Assembly (NCBI RefSeq): GCF_003007785.1
Contig: NZ_PXOH01000006.1
Location: 124,001-188,000, forward strand
Length of the DNA: 64,000 nucleotides
Direction: 5' to 3'
Source of the DNA: Aphanothece hegewaldii CCALA 016
GTDB lineage: Bacteria > Cyanobacteriota > Cyanobacteriia > Cyanobacteriales > Microcystaceae
Positions 1-8,888 of the stretch are shown one piece after another. Under the pieces are notes generated by a model. The model had not been told where the DNA came from, made no database searches, and saw nothing but the letters and a program-made list of their open reading frames with translations. Position numbers and translations under genes: made by a program. The number at the start of each line of letters is the position of its first letter. Positions within the stretch are counted from its first letter, which is position 1.

Positions 1-573
1 ATTGGGATTATCTTTGAGACGTTTTAGAATAATATCATGAGTACGCGGATGACGAGGAAATTGTTTGATCGCTTGTTCCCAATATTGCGGATCGGTTTTT
101 CCTAGATTATATAAAGCATCAGCAGCAACGGGAGAATCAGGATAACGCTCAATAATTTTTTTCCAGACTTCTTGAGATTTAGTCGGTTCGTTACTGAGTT
201 CGTAAGCGCGACCTTGTTTTAATAAGATCTGTGGTGCAAGAACGGGATATTCTTTATCTAATCCTTGTAATAGGCGTAAAGCTGGTCCTCCTTCAAATTT
301 TTTTAGTAAAATTGAAGCCAAAAGATAGCGGGCGCGACTACGATCTAGAGAGGATTGATTTGAATCGGCGATCTTCCTCAGTTGCGTTTCTTGTTCCTCC
401 GCGCTTAGAGATACCAAGTTCATCACAATAGATGGCTGATTTTTTTCAGCTTCAAAGGATTTTTGAGACGTTGGATTTAACGGGGTTTGTTGTTCTAGTC
501 TCTCTCTAATTTCTGGATTAAGAATTAAAATACTAGGAATGGCGAGTAAAAGAAGTCCTGAGCTAATGCCCAT
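1..573 (-). CDS. slt: SLT-type lytic transglycosylase, N-terminal part (runs off the window)
   Basis: The reading frame is open from an ATG at 573 down to base 1, giving 191 residues with no stop. A hydrophobic N-terminal segment (GLLLLAIPSILIL) suggests a membrane anchor or signal. TPR-like helical pairs follow, with motifs DRSRARYLLASILL, AYELSNEPTKSQEVW and RYPDSPVAADALYNLGK. This pattern matches the superhelical N-terminal region of cyanobacterial soluble lytic murein transglycosylases, which cleave peptidoglycan in the periplasm. The catalytic SLT domain would lie outside the window. The start is uncertain: a better-looking ATG at 611 is out of frame behind a run of seven A. Assignment rests on remembered family similarity of the N-terminal half only. 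Confidence 0.7.
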   Translation of the reverse strand, partial: MGISSGLLLLAIPSILILNPEIRERLEQQTPLNPTSQKSFEAEKNQPSIVMNLVSLSAEEQETQLRKIADSNQSSLDRSRARYLLASILLKKFEGGPALRLLQGLDKEYPVLAPQILLKQGRAYELSNEPTKSQEVWKKIIERYPDSPVAADALYNLGKTDPQYWEQAIKQFPRHPRTHDIILKRLKDNPN

Positions 574-689
574 TATGAGAGAAGATTTACCTTTTAAGTT
601 TTTCAGCATTACATCATGGTGACTAGCACTTCAGATATCCATTATCAATGATTCCGGACTTTTGGGAATTGTTTCTCACACTTCGGTGT

Positions 690-953
690 TTATTTAGTGT
701 GAATTTTTTCTAGAATCCATTCTCGGATCAAATGAGTGTAATCAATACCTTTTAATTGAGCAACTTTTTGTACCGCTTCTGCTTCTAAAGGTTGTAAACG
801 GATCTGCACCACCGTTTCCCGTACAAAAACGGGTTCTGTAATTTCTTCTAATTGATCGGCAAAATCAGTTAAATCGTGAGTTTCCCAGAACTGTGCTAAC
901 TCTTGTATTGAGTCAGTTTGCGGTATTTTTTCGATATTTATCGGTTTTTCCAT
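690..953 (-). CDS. brnA: BrnA/CopG-like antitoxin
   Basis: An 87-residue protein. The N-terminal half is acidic and the C-terminal half (VQIRLQPLEAEAVQKVAQLK, then GIDYTHLIREWILEKI) looks like a ribbon-helix-helix DNA-binding fold of the BrnA/CopG antitoxin type. The start overlaps the end of the upstream BrnT-like toxin gene by 16 bp, which implies translational coupling. In known BrnT/BrnA systems the antitoxin binds the toxin and represses the shared promoter. That role is inferred here from family and gene order. Confidence 0.75.
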   Translation of the reverse strand: MEKPINIEKIPQTDSIQELAQFWETHDLTDFADQLEEITEPVFVRETVVQIRLQPLEAEAVQKVAQLKGIDYTHLIREWILEKIHTK

Positions 954-1222
954 AATTTATATCGCCGTTTTTCTTGTTCAGTCATTGAGCGTGCTGTGAC
1001 GGGATAACCTTTACCATCAGTAAATTGAATAACCACACAGAACAAATATCGTCTAGCTTCGGTTTGTCCAAGCACATAGTATACAGGGTTATCTCCTTCA
1101 GATTTGGTGCGTTGTATTAAAGCGACTCCAAAACAAGCTTCTTCCACTTCTTCGGGAATTACACCATGTCGAGCAATATGATCAATCCGATCTTGGTTCC
1201 AAATGAACTCATAAATCCTCAT
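938..1222 (-). CDS. brnT: BrnT-like ribonuclease toxin
   Basis: A 94-residue protein with the BrnT (DUF497) layout: an N-terminal FIWNQDRIDHIARHGV segment corresponding to the family's FEWDxxKxxxNxxKHGV motif, a central YYVLGQTEARRYLFCVV strand pair, and a C-terminal ARSMTEQEKRRYKL segment matching the usual ARxATxxERRxY signature. Known BrnT proteins are RelE-fold ribonucleases that block translation. The toxin gene comes first and overlaps its antitoxin gene by 16 bp, the normal order for this family. The catalytic Arg/Lys-rich C-terminus is present, so nothing suggests inactivation. Confidence 0.8.
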   Translation of the reverse strand: MRIYEFIWNQDRIDHIARHGVIPEEVEEACFGVALIQRTKSEGDNPVYYVLGQTEARRYLFCVVIQFTDGKGYPVTARSMTEQEKRRYKLWKNR

Positions 1223-1348
1223 ACTCTAATTTTACTGAAACAAAGATTGGGTTTGAAATTTTTCTTTTTTCATTTCTGCTCACTAAAACTATTGATTGAG
1301 CAATAGTTCAACTAAAATATACAACTAGACTCAAACCTGATTAAAATC

Positions 1349-2236
1349 ATGCAAATTCGTAGACGACCACCCAATCCGACTGTTAATGTAGACACCCTAG
1401 CATACAAAGTTATTGTACCTGATGAGCAGCCCCAAAACATTCTAGAAGAAATTGTCTGGCACAAAGAAACCGAAGTCGATCTAATGCGAGAACGCTTACC
1501 TTTGATAGAATTACAAAAGAAAGTCCGAGAAACTGCCCCAGCAAAAGACTTTTTTGGCGCATTAAAGACAGGAAAGACTAAACCCGCCCTCATTGCGGAA
1601 GTAAAAAAAGCATCGCCCAGTAAAGGAATTATTAAAGAAGATTTTGATCCTGTTGCGATCGCTCTATCTTATGTTCAAGGTGGGGCAAGCTGTTTATCTG
1701 TTCTCACCGATGAAAAGTTTTTTTTGGGAAGCTTCGATAATCTTTTTTTAGTGCGCCAAGCGGTTGATTTGCCTCTATTGTGCAAAGAATTTATTATTTA
1801 TCCTTATCAGATTTATTATGCCAGAACAAAAGGCGCGGATGCAGTGTTACTCATTGCTGCTATTTTAAGCGATCAAGACCTATCATATTTCGTAAAAATT
1901 GTCAAGAGCCTCGGTATGACTCCTTTAGTCGAAGTGCATACCCTAGAAGAATTAGACAGAGTTTTAGGAATTTCGGGCGTTAATTTAATTGGCATCAATA
2001 ATCGTAACTTAGAAGATTTTTCAGTAGACTTACAAACAACCTGTCAATTATTGGAGAAAAGAAAAACAGAAATTGAACAAAAAGAAATTCTGATCGTCAG
2101 TGAATCTGGTTTATATAGCTCATCTGATCTACAATTAGTCCAACAAGCTGGAGCAAGTGCCGTTTTAATTGGGGAGTCACTGATTAAACAGAATAACCCA
2201 GCAGAAGCGATCGCCCTGCTATTTAAAGAGCTATAA
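1349..2236 (+). CDS. trpC: Indole-3-glycerol phosphate synthase (tryptophan biosynthesis)
   Basis: A 295-residue TIM-barrel enzyme that closes CdRP to indole-3-glycerol phosphate, the fourth step of tryptophan synthesis after chorismate. Visible family motifs are [15 protein letters not shown] (catalytic lysine strand), [39 protein letters not shown] and VSESGL...[11 protein letters not shown] (phosphate binding). The first 40 or so residues ([13 protein letters not shown]) form the extension usual in cyanobacterial TrpC. It appears to be transcribed alone; the next gene on the strand begins 45 bp downstream. Confidence 0.96.
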   Translation: MQIRRRPPNPTVNVDTLAYKVIVPDEQPQNILEEIVWHKETEVDLMRERLPLIELQKKVRETAPAKDFFGALKTGKTKPALIAEVKKASPSKGIIKEDFDPVAIALSYVQGGASCLSVLTDEKFFLGSFDNLFLVRQAVDLPLLCKEFIIYPYQIYYARTKGADAVLLIAAILSDQDLSYFVKIVKSLGMTPLVEVHTLEELDRVLGISGVNLIGINNRNLEDFSVDLQTTCQLLEKRKTEIEQKEILIVSESGLYSSSDLQLVQQAGASAVLIGESLIKQNNPAEAIALLFKEL

Positions 2237-2281
2237 TTCTGTCGGCTGTCTTGTTTCTATCTATCCCATGTGCTTTGTTTT

Positions 2282-2569
2282 ATGAAGCCAATTCCCTTAC
2301 CGTCCCATGTGCATTATGAATTACTGCTACAGTTGTTGGAACGCAAAACCTTGGCAGCAGTAGAACAACAACCCGCGCTAAAAGAGCAAGTTCAGCAAAT
2401 GATTATTAGTTTAAGAAAAGCTTTTGCTCAACAAAAGCAATTAGAAGATATTTGTAAACAAACTCAAGTTTCTTTTGAATGCCGATGGTCACTCAATAGT
2501 GTAGCGGCTCCTTTTGATGAATCGCCAAATATTCCCTCCCAAACACCTTCAAACGTCAATCATACATGA
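2282..2569 (+). CDS. Small conserved cyanobacterial protein (DUF5340-like)
   Basis: A 95-residue soluble protein read from the ATG at 2282; a GTG twelve bases earlier is also possible. The core (KPIPLPSHVHYELLLQLLER, then helices to SFECRWSLN) is a pattern I associate with the cyanobacterial DUF5340 family. It is predicted almost wholly helical with a low-complexity Pro/Ser/Asn tail. No catalytic motif is visible and its function is unknown. It follows trpC after 45 bp and could be cotranscribed with it. Confidence 0.7.
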   Translation: MKPIPLPSHVHYELLLQLLERKTLAAVEQQPALKEQVQQMIISLRKAFAQQKQLEDICKQTQVSFECRWSLNSVAAPFDESPNIPSQTPSNVNHT

Positions 2570-2661
2570 CAGTCAAAAAAAATAAGAGCGAAAAATCCAG
2601 TATTTTGAGATAGGATTAATTTCTGCTCAAGTAGGCAAAAAGACGATCATAGGTAACGAAT

Positions 2662-3807
2662 ATGCAAAATAAACATATGTTAATGATACCAGGGCCAACA
2701 CCTGTACCTGAACGAGTTTTGTTGGCAATGGCAAAACACCCCATCGGGCATCGGAGTAGCGATTTTAGTAAAGTAATTGGTGAACTTACCGAAAACCTAA
2801 AATGGTTACACCAAACCGAAAGCGATGTGCTGATGCTGACTGTCTCTGGTACTGGAGCAATGGAAGCAGGTATCATTAATTTTTTAAGTCCAGGCGATCG
2901 CGTTCTGGCTGCCGATAATGGAAAATTCGGCGAACGTTGGGTTAAACTATGTAAAGCATTTGGCTTAAATGTAGAAGTCATTTCATCGGAATGGGGCAAA
3001 CCGCTAAAGAAAGAAGATTTTCAAGAAAAACTAGAAGCGGACAAAGAAAAAACCATCAAAGCGGTCATTATGACTCATTCGGAAACCTCTACAGGGGTCA
3101 TCAATGACTTAGAAAGTATCAGTAAAATCGTCAAAGATCATGGCGAAGCTTTATTAATCGTTGATGCTGTGACCAGTCTTGGGGCGACCAATGTTCCCGT
3201 CGATAAATGGGGTATTGATGTCGTTGCATCTGGATCACAAAAAGGTTATATGATTCCCCCTGGAATGGGCTTTGTTTCCGTTAGTAAAAAAGCTTGGAAA
3301 GCCTATGAAACAGCTAAAATCCCCCGTTTTTACCTTGATTTAGGGAAATACAAAAAAGAAACCGATAAAAATAGTTCTCCCTATACCACGCCCGTTAACC
3401 TAATGTATGGTTTACAAGCCGCCTTACAGATGATGAAAGAAGAAGGGCTAGAGGCTATCTTTGAACGTCATCAGCGTTTAACTCAAGGAACCCGTGAAGC
3501 CATGAAAGCGATGGGTTTACCCCTATTTGGACCTGATCATTGTGCGAGTCCTGCTGTAACGGCTGTAGCCCCGACAATGGATGCCGAAAAGTTACGGTCT
3601 ACACTCCGTAAAAAATTCGATATCGCTGTAGCAGGTGGCCAAGATCACCTCAAAGGTCAAATTTTCCGAATTGGTCATTTAGGCTTCGTTTGTGAACGCG
3701 ATCTGCTGACGGTTATCGCAGCCCTAGAAGCGACATTACTCGATTTGGGCTACGAAGGTCTAAACCCTGGTGCTGGGGTTGCTGCGGCGGCTAAAGTGTT
3801 CAATTAA
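2662..3807 (+). CDS. Class V aminotransferase, alanine/serine-glyoxylate type
   Basis: A 381-residue PLP-dependent fold type I enzyme. Diagnostic segments are MIPGPTPVPERVL at the N-terminus, HRSSDFSKVIGE, TVSGTGAMEAGIINFLSPGD (cofactor phosphate), LLIVDAVTSLGATNVPVDKW (Asp contacting the pyridine) and VASGSQKGYMIPPGM, whose Lys forms the Schiff base. The family transfers amino groups from alanine or serine to glyoxylate. In cyanobacteria this serves photorespiratory 2-phosphoglycolate salvage. Older annotations call orthologues a 'soluble hydrogenase subunit', which is a misnomer. Donor preference cannot be read from sequence. Confidence 0.92.
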   Translation: MQNKHMLMIPGPTPVPERVLLAMAKHPIGHRSSDFSKVIGELTENLKWLHQTESDVLMLTVSGTGAMEAGIINFLSPGDRVLAADNGKFGERWVKLCKAFGLNVEVISSEWGKPLKKEDFQEKLEADKEKTIKAVIMTHSETSTGVINDLESISKIVKDHGEALLIVDAVTSLGATNVPVDKWGIDVVASGSQKGYMIPPGMGFVSVSKKAWKAYETAKIPRFYLDLGKYKKETDKNSSPYTTPVNLMYGLQAALQMMKEEGLEAIFERHQRLTQGTREAMKAMGLPLFGPDHCASPAVTAVAPTMDAEKLRSTLRKKFDIAVAGGQDHLKGQIFRIGHLGFVCERDLLTVIAALEATLLDLGYEGLNPGAGVAAAAKVFN

Positions 3808-3816
3808 TAGATATTT

Positions 3817-3844
3817 GTAGAGACGTGCTACGGTACGTCTTTAC
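3817..3844. repeat. Short inverted repeat AGACGT...ACGTCT
   Basis: Ten-base arms (GTAGAGACGT and ACGTCTTTAC, one mismatch) enclose an 8-base centre just downstream of the aminotransferase stop. It could serve as a transcription terminator although no long T run follows. It resembles short interspersed inverted repeats common between cyanobacterial genes. I see one copy only. Confidence 0.5.
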
Positions 3845-3881
3845 TATTTCTATAATAAAATTAATTATATTTTTTCTTTTT

Positions 3882-4523
3882 ATGGTACTTCTTAACGATC
3901 TTCATCAACGTCTACAAGCAGATGATCCCGAAGAAAAACGCATCATTACAGGCGTTAGCTGGATGCAGTACGAAGCTTTACTAGCAGATTTAGGAGATAG
4001 TAATGCTTACAGAGTTGCTTATTTAGATGGAGTATTAGAAATTGTGGCCCCTAGTCGTCGTCATGAAAGCGGTAAAACTCGCCTTGGAACACTAATAGAA
4101 TTGTATTTTTTAGAAACGGATACCGAATATTTTCCCACAGGTTCGACGACATTCCGCAAAGAGGAAAAACAAGCGGGAGGTGAACCCGATGAGAGTTATT
4201 GTATTGGTACTGACAAAGAATTCCCAGATTTAGCGGTTGAGGTTGTTATTACCAGTGGTGGAATTAATCGCTTAGAACTTTACAGACGGCTAGAAGTAAA
4301 AGAGGTTTGGTTTTGGCAAAATAATAATTTGTCTATTTATCATAAAAGAGAAGACATTCCTTTTGAGTTTGTGTCAACCTTTGGTTATGAGAAATTACAA
4401 AAAAGTGAATTATTACCCGATTTAGATATTGATCTTTTAACACAATGTCTGAGAATAACAAATCCTCTTGCTGCTGCTAAAGAATTTCGTAATCAACTAC
4501 AACAAAGGTTGAAGAAAGCCTAA
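3882..4523 (+). CDS. Uma2-family (DUF820) putative endonuclease
   Basis: A 213-residue protein read from the ATG at 3882; an upstream in-frame start at 3825 would add an AT-rich hydrophobic leader that is unlikely to be real. It has the Uma2 PD-(D/E)XK-like layout: YLDGVLEIVAPSRRHE, then FPDLAVEVV, then RLEVKEVWFW. Uma2 proteins are abundant multicopy families in cyanobacteria and are linked to restriction-like nuclease folds. Their substrates are not established. Confidence 0.82.
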   Translation: MVLLNDLHQRLQADDPEEKRIITGVSWMQYEALLADLGDSNAYRVAYLDGVLEIVAPSRRHESGKTRLGTLIELYFLETDTEYFPTGSTTFRKEEKQAGGEPDESYCIGTDKEFPDLAVEVVITSGGINRLELYRRLEVKEVWFWQNNNLSIYHKREDIPFEFVSTFGYEKLQKSELLPDLDIDLLTQCLRITNPLAAAKEFRNQLQQRLKKA

Positions 4524-4557
4524 AATTCACTATCCTCAACCTACGATTTAATTTCTT

Positions 4558-4809
4558 TTATCTCTTGGCACTTTCCCAAGCTAGAGGCGTAAAGGTTTTC
4601 AGGGCTAAAGCGTGTATTGCTTCACTTGCCATTGCATCTTGTAAAGCACCATAAACCATTTGATGTTGTTTTACTCTAGTTTTCCCTTCAAAGGCTGCCG
4701 AAATAACGATCGCCTCTAAATGGTCGCCTCCTCCGGTTAAATCTCTAACCATGACTTCAGCGTCAGGTAACTGGGTTTGAATCATTGCTTCAACTTGTTT
4801 GAGGTTCAC
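4558..4809 (-). CDS. bolA: BolA-family protein
   Basis: An 83-residue protein of normal BolA length. Visible features are [20 protein letters not shown], the variable loop [18 protein letters not shown] and the helix [21 protein letters not shown]. The His in GGGDH is the conserved residue used by BolA proteins to bind a [2Fe-2S] cluster with monothiol glutaredoxins. In cyanobacteria bolA often sits beside grxD, but no glutaredoxin gene is adjacent here. Expected role: Fe-S and redox regulation. Confidence 0.93.
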   Translation of the reverse strand: MNLKQVEAMIQTQLPDAEVMVRDLTGGGDHLEAIVISAAFEGKTRVKQHQMVYGALQDAMASEAIHALALKTFTPLAWESAKR

Positions 4810-4868
4810 TCTTGTGTCTCCTAAAGGTAAAACCGCTCAGTACTATTATCCGTTATCTTTATGATTGC

Positions 4869-5495
4869 TTATTTATTGGGAGTAGAGGCCGCCGGTTCAG
4901 GATTCGTCGAAAAGGGCGCACTAACAAAACCTAATTCATAAAGCTGTTGATAACTCTTTTTCCCTAGTTCAGAGGTTGGATTTTGAGATTGTATCACTTG
5001 AATAAGTAAAGGTACGGCTAATTCTGGCTTATTTTGGGCCCGATGGACTAAAGCGAGTTGATAGGTGGCTTCATCACGCATTTGACCCGTTTGTAAAGCA
5101 TTTTGACGCTGTGCTTCAACAATCTTATTATCAATTCCCGAAAAACTATTCGCTAACTGAAGATGAAAGTTAGATAATTGATTAAAAACTCGACGCGCTT
5201 GCTGTAACTTATCAACTGCTGAATCATATTTCCCCGCATTAATCGCATTTGTCGCATCTTGCATGATTTGTTGTGCGCCTTGAAAATTGAGAATACTATC
5301 ACTTTGGGCTAAAGGACGCAGAGACTCGGTATTCTCTGGAGTTGATGGACTAGCCGAAGTCGGTGCAGGAGTGGGATTAGAACTGGGTTTTTTATTGGAA
5401 GATTGAGCAAATACGGGTGAAGCCGACAAAATAACCGCACAAATCAATAATAATATTTTTGTAGGATTTAAACTAGAAGGTTGGTTTGAATACAT
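4869..5495 (-). CDS. Secreted TPR-like protein of unknown function
   Basis: A 208-residue protein with an N-terminal hydrophobic signal (ILLLICAVILSASPVFA, cleavage likely after AQS), a Ser/Pro/Thr-rich low-complexity stretch (about residues 35-58), then helical pairs with TPR character: NAINAGKYDSAVDKLQQA and ATYQLALVHRAQNKPELAVP. It is probably periplasmic or anchored and acts as a protein-interaction scaffold. It is transcribed alone; the gene upstream on the other side points away. No partner can be named. Confidence 0.65.
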   Translation of the reverse strand: MYSNQPSSLNPTKILLLICAVILSASPVFAQSSNKKPSSNPTPAPTSASPSTPENTESLRPLAQSDSILNFQGAQQIMQDATNAINAGKYDSAVDKLQQARRVFNQLSNFHLQLANSFSGIDNKIVEAQRQNALQTGQMRDEATYQLALVHRAQNKPELAVPLLIQVIQSQNPTSELGKKSYQQLYELGFVSAPFSTNPEPAASTPNK

Positions 5496-5646
5496 AATAT
5501 AACTCGACTAACAGATATCGTTTAAAGCATTTGTTTACACTTGAGGTATCTTAACATCTAGCATATGAAGGTTTGTTTCAAATTTCAAAAAGCTTTGAGT
5601 CCTGATTACAGTAGTTCCTTATCTTTTAAAAAAGTTCCTTGATTTA

Positions 5647-6738
5647 ATGATGTATAAATTTCTTTCTTTACCCGTTTCTGTTGTCTTAACTACACTTTCA
5701 ACTCTTTGTCTAAGTGTTGCCCCAGCGAGCGCTACTTTACTTGTTGGAAATACTCAAGGAGACAATATTGTCATCTTCAATGAACAAACTGGAGCATTTC
5801 TAGGCGATTTTATAACTTCGGGTCAAGGAGGGTTAAAAGCCCCCGATAATTTACTTTATGGGCCTGATGGGGATCTCTATGTGAGTAGTGGTGATACAGT
5901 CGCTAACTCTGCGATTCTTCGTTATGATGGCTTAACTGGGGCGTTTAAAGGCGTATTTGCTTCAGGTGGCGGGCTGACACGTCCCTATGGTTCAGTTTTT
6001 GGCCCAGATGGCTATCTTTATGTTAGTAGCTTTCTCTCTGACGAAATTTTACGTTATGACGGAACAACTGGCGCATTTGTCGATGTTTTTGCTTCAGGAA
6101 ACGGGCTAAGTGGAGGGGTAAACGGCCCGAATGGTTTACTATTTGATGGGGCAGGTAATCTTTATGTTACAACTGAAGGTAGCGTTAATGGAACTTTTCC
6201 TGGTTTACCGAGTCAAGTATTGCGTTTCAGTCCTGGTCAATCTTCTCCAACTGTTTTTATTGATCAACCGACCCCCTCACCCGATAGTTTTGGTTTTGTC
6301 AGTTTACTAGGTTTAGCCATTGGGCCAGATAATGACCTTTTTGTCAGTGATTTTGCCAATGATATTCGACGTTACGATCTCAGTACAGGACAATTTGTTA
6401 GTACTCTGGCGACAAATTATACTCAAACGGTTCCTAGTAATAATTTCATCGGTAGTTTGACTTTCGATGATAGCGGACTACTATACACGGTGGGTTTTGA
6501 TTTTACTCAAAATAATGATGGTGCGATTCTCCGTTACGATGGTGTTACAGGATCTCCACTTCCTTCGTTTGGGAATCCAAGTTCTGTCTTTGTTCCGACT
6601 ACGGATAAGCTTCGTCGTCCCATTGGGATTTTGTATACACCTAATCAATTGACTCCAGTTCCCGAACCCGCAGCAACGGCCGGTTTGTTTTTATTGGGAA
6701 TGTTTTTTTTAGTTTCGCGTCAAAAAAGTAAGCAATAA
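5647..6738 (+). CDS. Exported NHL-repeat protein with PEP-CTERM anchor
   Basis: A 363-residue exported protein. There is a signal peptide (LPVSVVLTTLSTLCLSVAPA, cleavage near ASA), then at least five NHL/SMP-30-like beta-propeller blades, each with a GPDGxLYVSS and LRYDGxTGAF core. The C-terminus carries the PEP-CTERM sorting signal: VPEPAATAG, a hydrophobic segment and a short basic tail (RQKSKQ). PEP-CTERM proteins are handed to exosortase and often belong to the extracellular matrix. No exosortase is encoded in the window. Ligand unknown. Confidence 0.85.
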   Translation: MMYKFLSLPVSVVLTTLSTLCLSVAPASATLLVGNTQGDNIVIFNEQTGAFLGDFITSGQGGLKAPDNLLYGPDGDLYVSSGDTVANSAILRYDGLTGAFKGVFASGGGLTRPYGSVFGPDGYLYVSSFLSDEILRYDGTTGAFVDVFASGNGLSGGVNGPNGLLFDGAGNLYVTTEGSVNGTFPGLPSQVLRFSPGQSSPTVFIDQPTPSPDSFGFVSLLGLAIGPDNDLFVSDFANDIRRYDLSTGQFVSTLATNYTQTVPSNNFIGSLTFDDSGLLYTVGFDFTQNNDGAILRYDGVTGSPLPSFGNPSSVFVPTTDKLRRPIGILYTPNQLTPVPEPAATAGLFLLGMFFLVSRQKSKQ

Positions 6739-6746
6739 ATGAGCAA

Positions 6747-6769
6747 AGGGTGAGCGCATAGCCCACCCT
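6747..6769. terminator. Candidate bidirectional terminator between convergent genes
   Basis: An AGGGTG / CACCCT stem encloses a 10-12 base loop in the 52-bp gap between the convergent PEP-CTERM gene and the repeat-rich secreted protein gene. A purine run (AAGAAAAGAAA) follows on the plus strand, which reads as a T-rich run only on the minus side. The position suits shared termination. Confidence 0.5.
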
Positions 6770-6790
6770 AAGAAAAGAAATATTAGATTA

Positions 6791-7855
6791 CTATTTAATC
6801 ATGGGGCTTGCTGGCATTGAATTCGGCATCATCTCAGAAGGATTGCGAGAAATAATGGTTTGACCATCAACGGTGAGCATTGCTGCTTCAACAACTTGAC
6901 CGTAATTATTTTTCATCCCCATTCCTTGCGCTTGAATGCGAGAACCCACTTTAGCTAGATTGCTTAACTGATTACCAACTTGGGGCGGAAGTTTCACTTG
7001 TGCGCCATTAGAAAGGATAATACCGTTAATTTCTCCACCTTGTCCGACGAGCCAATGTTTAGCGGTTCCTTCGACAGACATGGTACTGGAGTTCATGGAC
7101 ATTGAAGACATGGTTGGTGGCGTTGTCGGAGGTTGATCGACTACACTACGCTTAGTGGCACTATTGGTAATGCTATAAGCGCGGACTTCTTGACCAAAAG
7201 AACTAGACATCCCTGCTTGTCCCATAATCATCACTGTATCACCAGGTTTAACGGTGTTGACTAGACTACTAGACATATGAGGGGGAAATTTGACCTGAGT
7301 ACCATTACTTAGCAGTACTCCTTCAACCATTCCTTCTCGATTCAGTAAATATTGTTCAACTTTTCCCTCCATGCGATCGCCCATCTTGTTGGGTTGAGTC
7401 ATCTGATTAGACTGCTGTGGTTTCGTCGTCCCACCATTTTGATAAATTCTGCGATCGGTTGGATTAGTGCGGTTGCTTCCATCCGATTGTGTGGGGCGAG
7501 TGTCAGGATTCGCACCAGCAGGAGGAGTATTCTGCTCAGTTGAATTCATTTGATTCATCATCCCACCATTTTGATAAATTCTGCGATCGGTTGGATTGGT
7601 TCGATTGCTTCCATCCGATTGTGTGGGGCGAGTATCGGGATTCGCACCTGGAGGGGGAGTTGTTGGAGTAGATTCACTATTTGTATTCAGTTCATTTGTT
7701 CTGTTAGGAGTCGTGGAGCGAATTGGTTGATTTACACCTGCTTCGGGTTTCTGTTGTTTTAGATTAGCGGTAGCGGGGGGCATTTGACTAATTGCTAAAC
7801 TACCTACAGCTAAAGCGAGCCAGAAATTTATAGATTGAGATTTACGATAAAGCAT
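6791..7855 (-). CDS. Secreted repeat-containing protein, two DUF5666-like modules
   Basis: A 354-residue protein with an N-terminal signal sequence (FWLALAVGSLAISQMPPATA). Two copies of a 44-residue Asn/Pro/Thr-rich unit follow (core PDTRPTQSDGSNRTNPTDRR). Then come two beta-rich modules of about 70 residues with parallel motifs: GMVEGVLLSNGTQVKFPPHM...VKPGDTVMIMGQ and GEINGIILSNGAQVKLPPQV...VGSRIQAQG. The modules resemble OB-like DUF5666 domains of exported proteins. Function is unknown. Met- and Asn-rich linkers are unusual. It has its own promoter region and no obvious operon partner. Confidence 0.6.
   Translation of the reverse strand: MLYRKSQSINFWLALAVGSLAISQMPPATANLKQQKPEAGVNQPIRSTTPNRTNELNTNSESTPTTPPPGANPDTRPTQSDGSNRTNPTDRRIYQNGGMMNQMNSTEQNTPPAGANPDTRPTQSDGSNRTNPTDRRIYQNGGTTKPQQSNQMTQPNKMGDRMEGKVEQYLLNREGMVEGVLLSNGTQVKFPPHMSSSLVNTVKPGDTVMIMGQAGMSSSFGQEVRAYSITNSATKRSVVDQPPTTPPTMSSMSMNSSTMSVEGTAKHWLVGQGGEINGIILSNGAQVKLPPQVGNQLSNLAKVGSRIQAQGMGMKNNYGQVVEAAMLTVDGQTIISRNPSEMMPNSMPASPMIK
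7430..7660 (-). repeat. 132-bp coding tandem repeat, two copies
   Basis: Two near-identical units start at 7430 and 7562, a period of 132 bp (44 codons), inside the secreted protein gene. Both contain a stretch reading CTGCGATCGGTTGG then TCCATCCGATTGTGTGGGGC. The few differences fall mostly at third codon positions. This indicates a fairly recent in-frame duplication under selection for the protein sequence. Confidence 0.85.
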
Positions 7856-7991
7856 AACGAATATTTTTTATTTCATTTACGACAATCTCTCCTGTTGTAT
7901 CCGAATTCTTTATGCAATAACCTGTATCTTGTGAGGTAAATCAATCTATGACGAATTTCTCCCTACAGTTCGATTTCAATCAAAGTTTTTA

Positions 7992-8888
7992 TTAAATTAA
8001 AATTTTTAAATATTTCCGAATTAAACCAATCGTAACAGCCGGTAATTCTAGTTGTGGAGTTAATCCGACATCATCTATTTCTAAGAATATCTTAATTGAT
8101 TCGGGATTCATGGCTGCTAGTCGTTTACCAATTTCAGGCCCTGTAAATTGAGATTTTTTACCCCAAATAATCGCCGTTGGTATGGTTAGTTGGGTAATAT
8201 AAAGTGAGAGATCGAAACATAAATCGCCTCTAACAAAAGAAAGAGCCGCATCTTGAGCATTGGGTTGTTGTGCGGATTTTAAATAAGCTTCGACAATTTC
8301 TGGATACACTCGCTCAGGATGGGCAAATTGACGATTTTGTAAAAAAGATAAAATACCGTTAGCTGTAGCCACACCAGAATTATAGATCAATTGGTCTAAT
8401 ACAGGAATACTAACCAATTGTGCAAAAAAACTACGGCTATAATCTTCGCCAAAATCGGATAAACCCGCAGGAGTCGTTAAAATTAAGGCACTGAACAAAT
8501 CAGGGCGCAAAATCGCGGCACGAATCGTAAAAGCGGCGGTTAATGAGGAGGCAATGACGAGCGCTTTTTCATTGTGGCAGGTTTTCTCGATAAACTCAAT
8601 AATCGTTGTAATATAATCGTTAGCTTGATAGTTACGCTTTGGATGTTCTGAGCGACCCCAACCGATTAAATCGGGTGCTATTACTCTATAATCACTAGCA
8701 AAAGCGGGGTAAACTTTCGACCATTCATAAGCAGATGAACCCCCACCAAATCCATGTAAAAAAAGTAGAGTTGGTTTGGGGTGAGATTCTCCCTCTTCTG
8801 TCCAAGGTTCTAAAGTTGGGGTGTAATAGACCATTGTTCCAAGGGATGTGATAACTGATTCCTGTGCAACGCCGATAGGTTCAATCAT
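7992..8888 (-). CDS. Alpha/beta-fold hydrolase lacking the usual catalytic His
   Basis: A 298-residue protein with the alpha/beta hydrolase core: LLFLHGFGGGSSAYEW (oxyanion-hole HG motif), RVIAPDLIGWGRSEHP, the elbow ALVIASSLTAAFTIRAA in place of GxSxG, and IPTAIIWGKKSQFTG. The C-terminal position that normally reads GHxPxxExP is DVGLTPQLELP, so no histidine is visible in the catalytic place. Cyanobacterial relatives I recall are annotated simply as alpha/beta hydrolases. It may be a non-classical enzyme or a binding protein. Substrate unknown. Confidence 0.75.
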   Translation of the reverse strand: MIEPIGVAQESVITSLGTMVYYTPTLEPWTEEGESHPKPTLLFLHGFGGGSSAYEWSKVYPAFASDYRVIAPDLIGWGRSEHPKRNYQANDYITTIIEFIEKTCHNEKALVIASSLTAAFTIRAAILRPDLFSALILTTPAGLSDFGEDYSRSFFAQLVSIPVLDQLIYNSGVATANGILSFLQNRQFAHPERVYPEIVEAYLKSAQQPNAQDAALSFVRGDLCFDLSLYITQLTIPTAIIWGKKSQFTGPEIGKRLAAMNPESIKIFLEIDDVGLTPQLELPAVTIGLIRKYLKILI

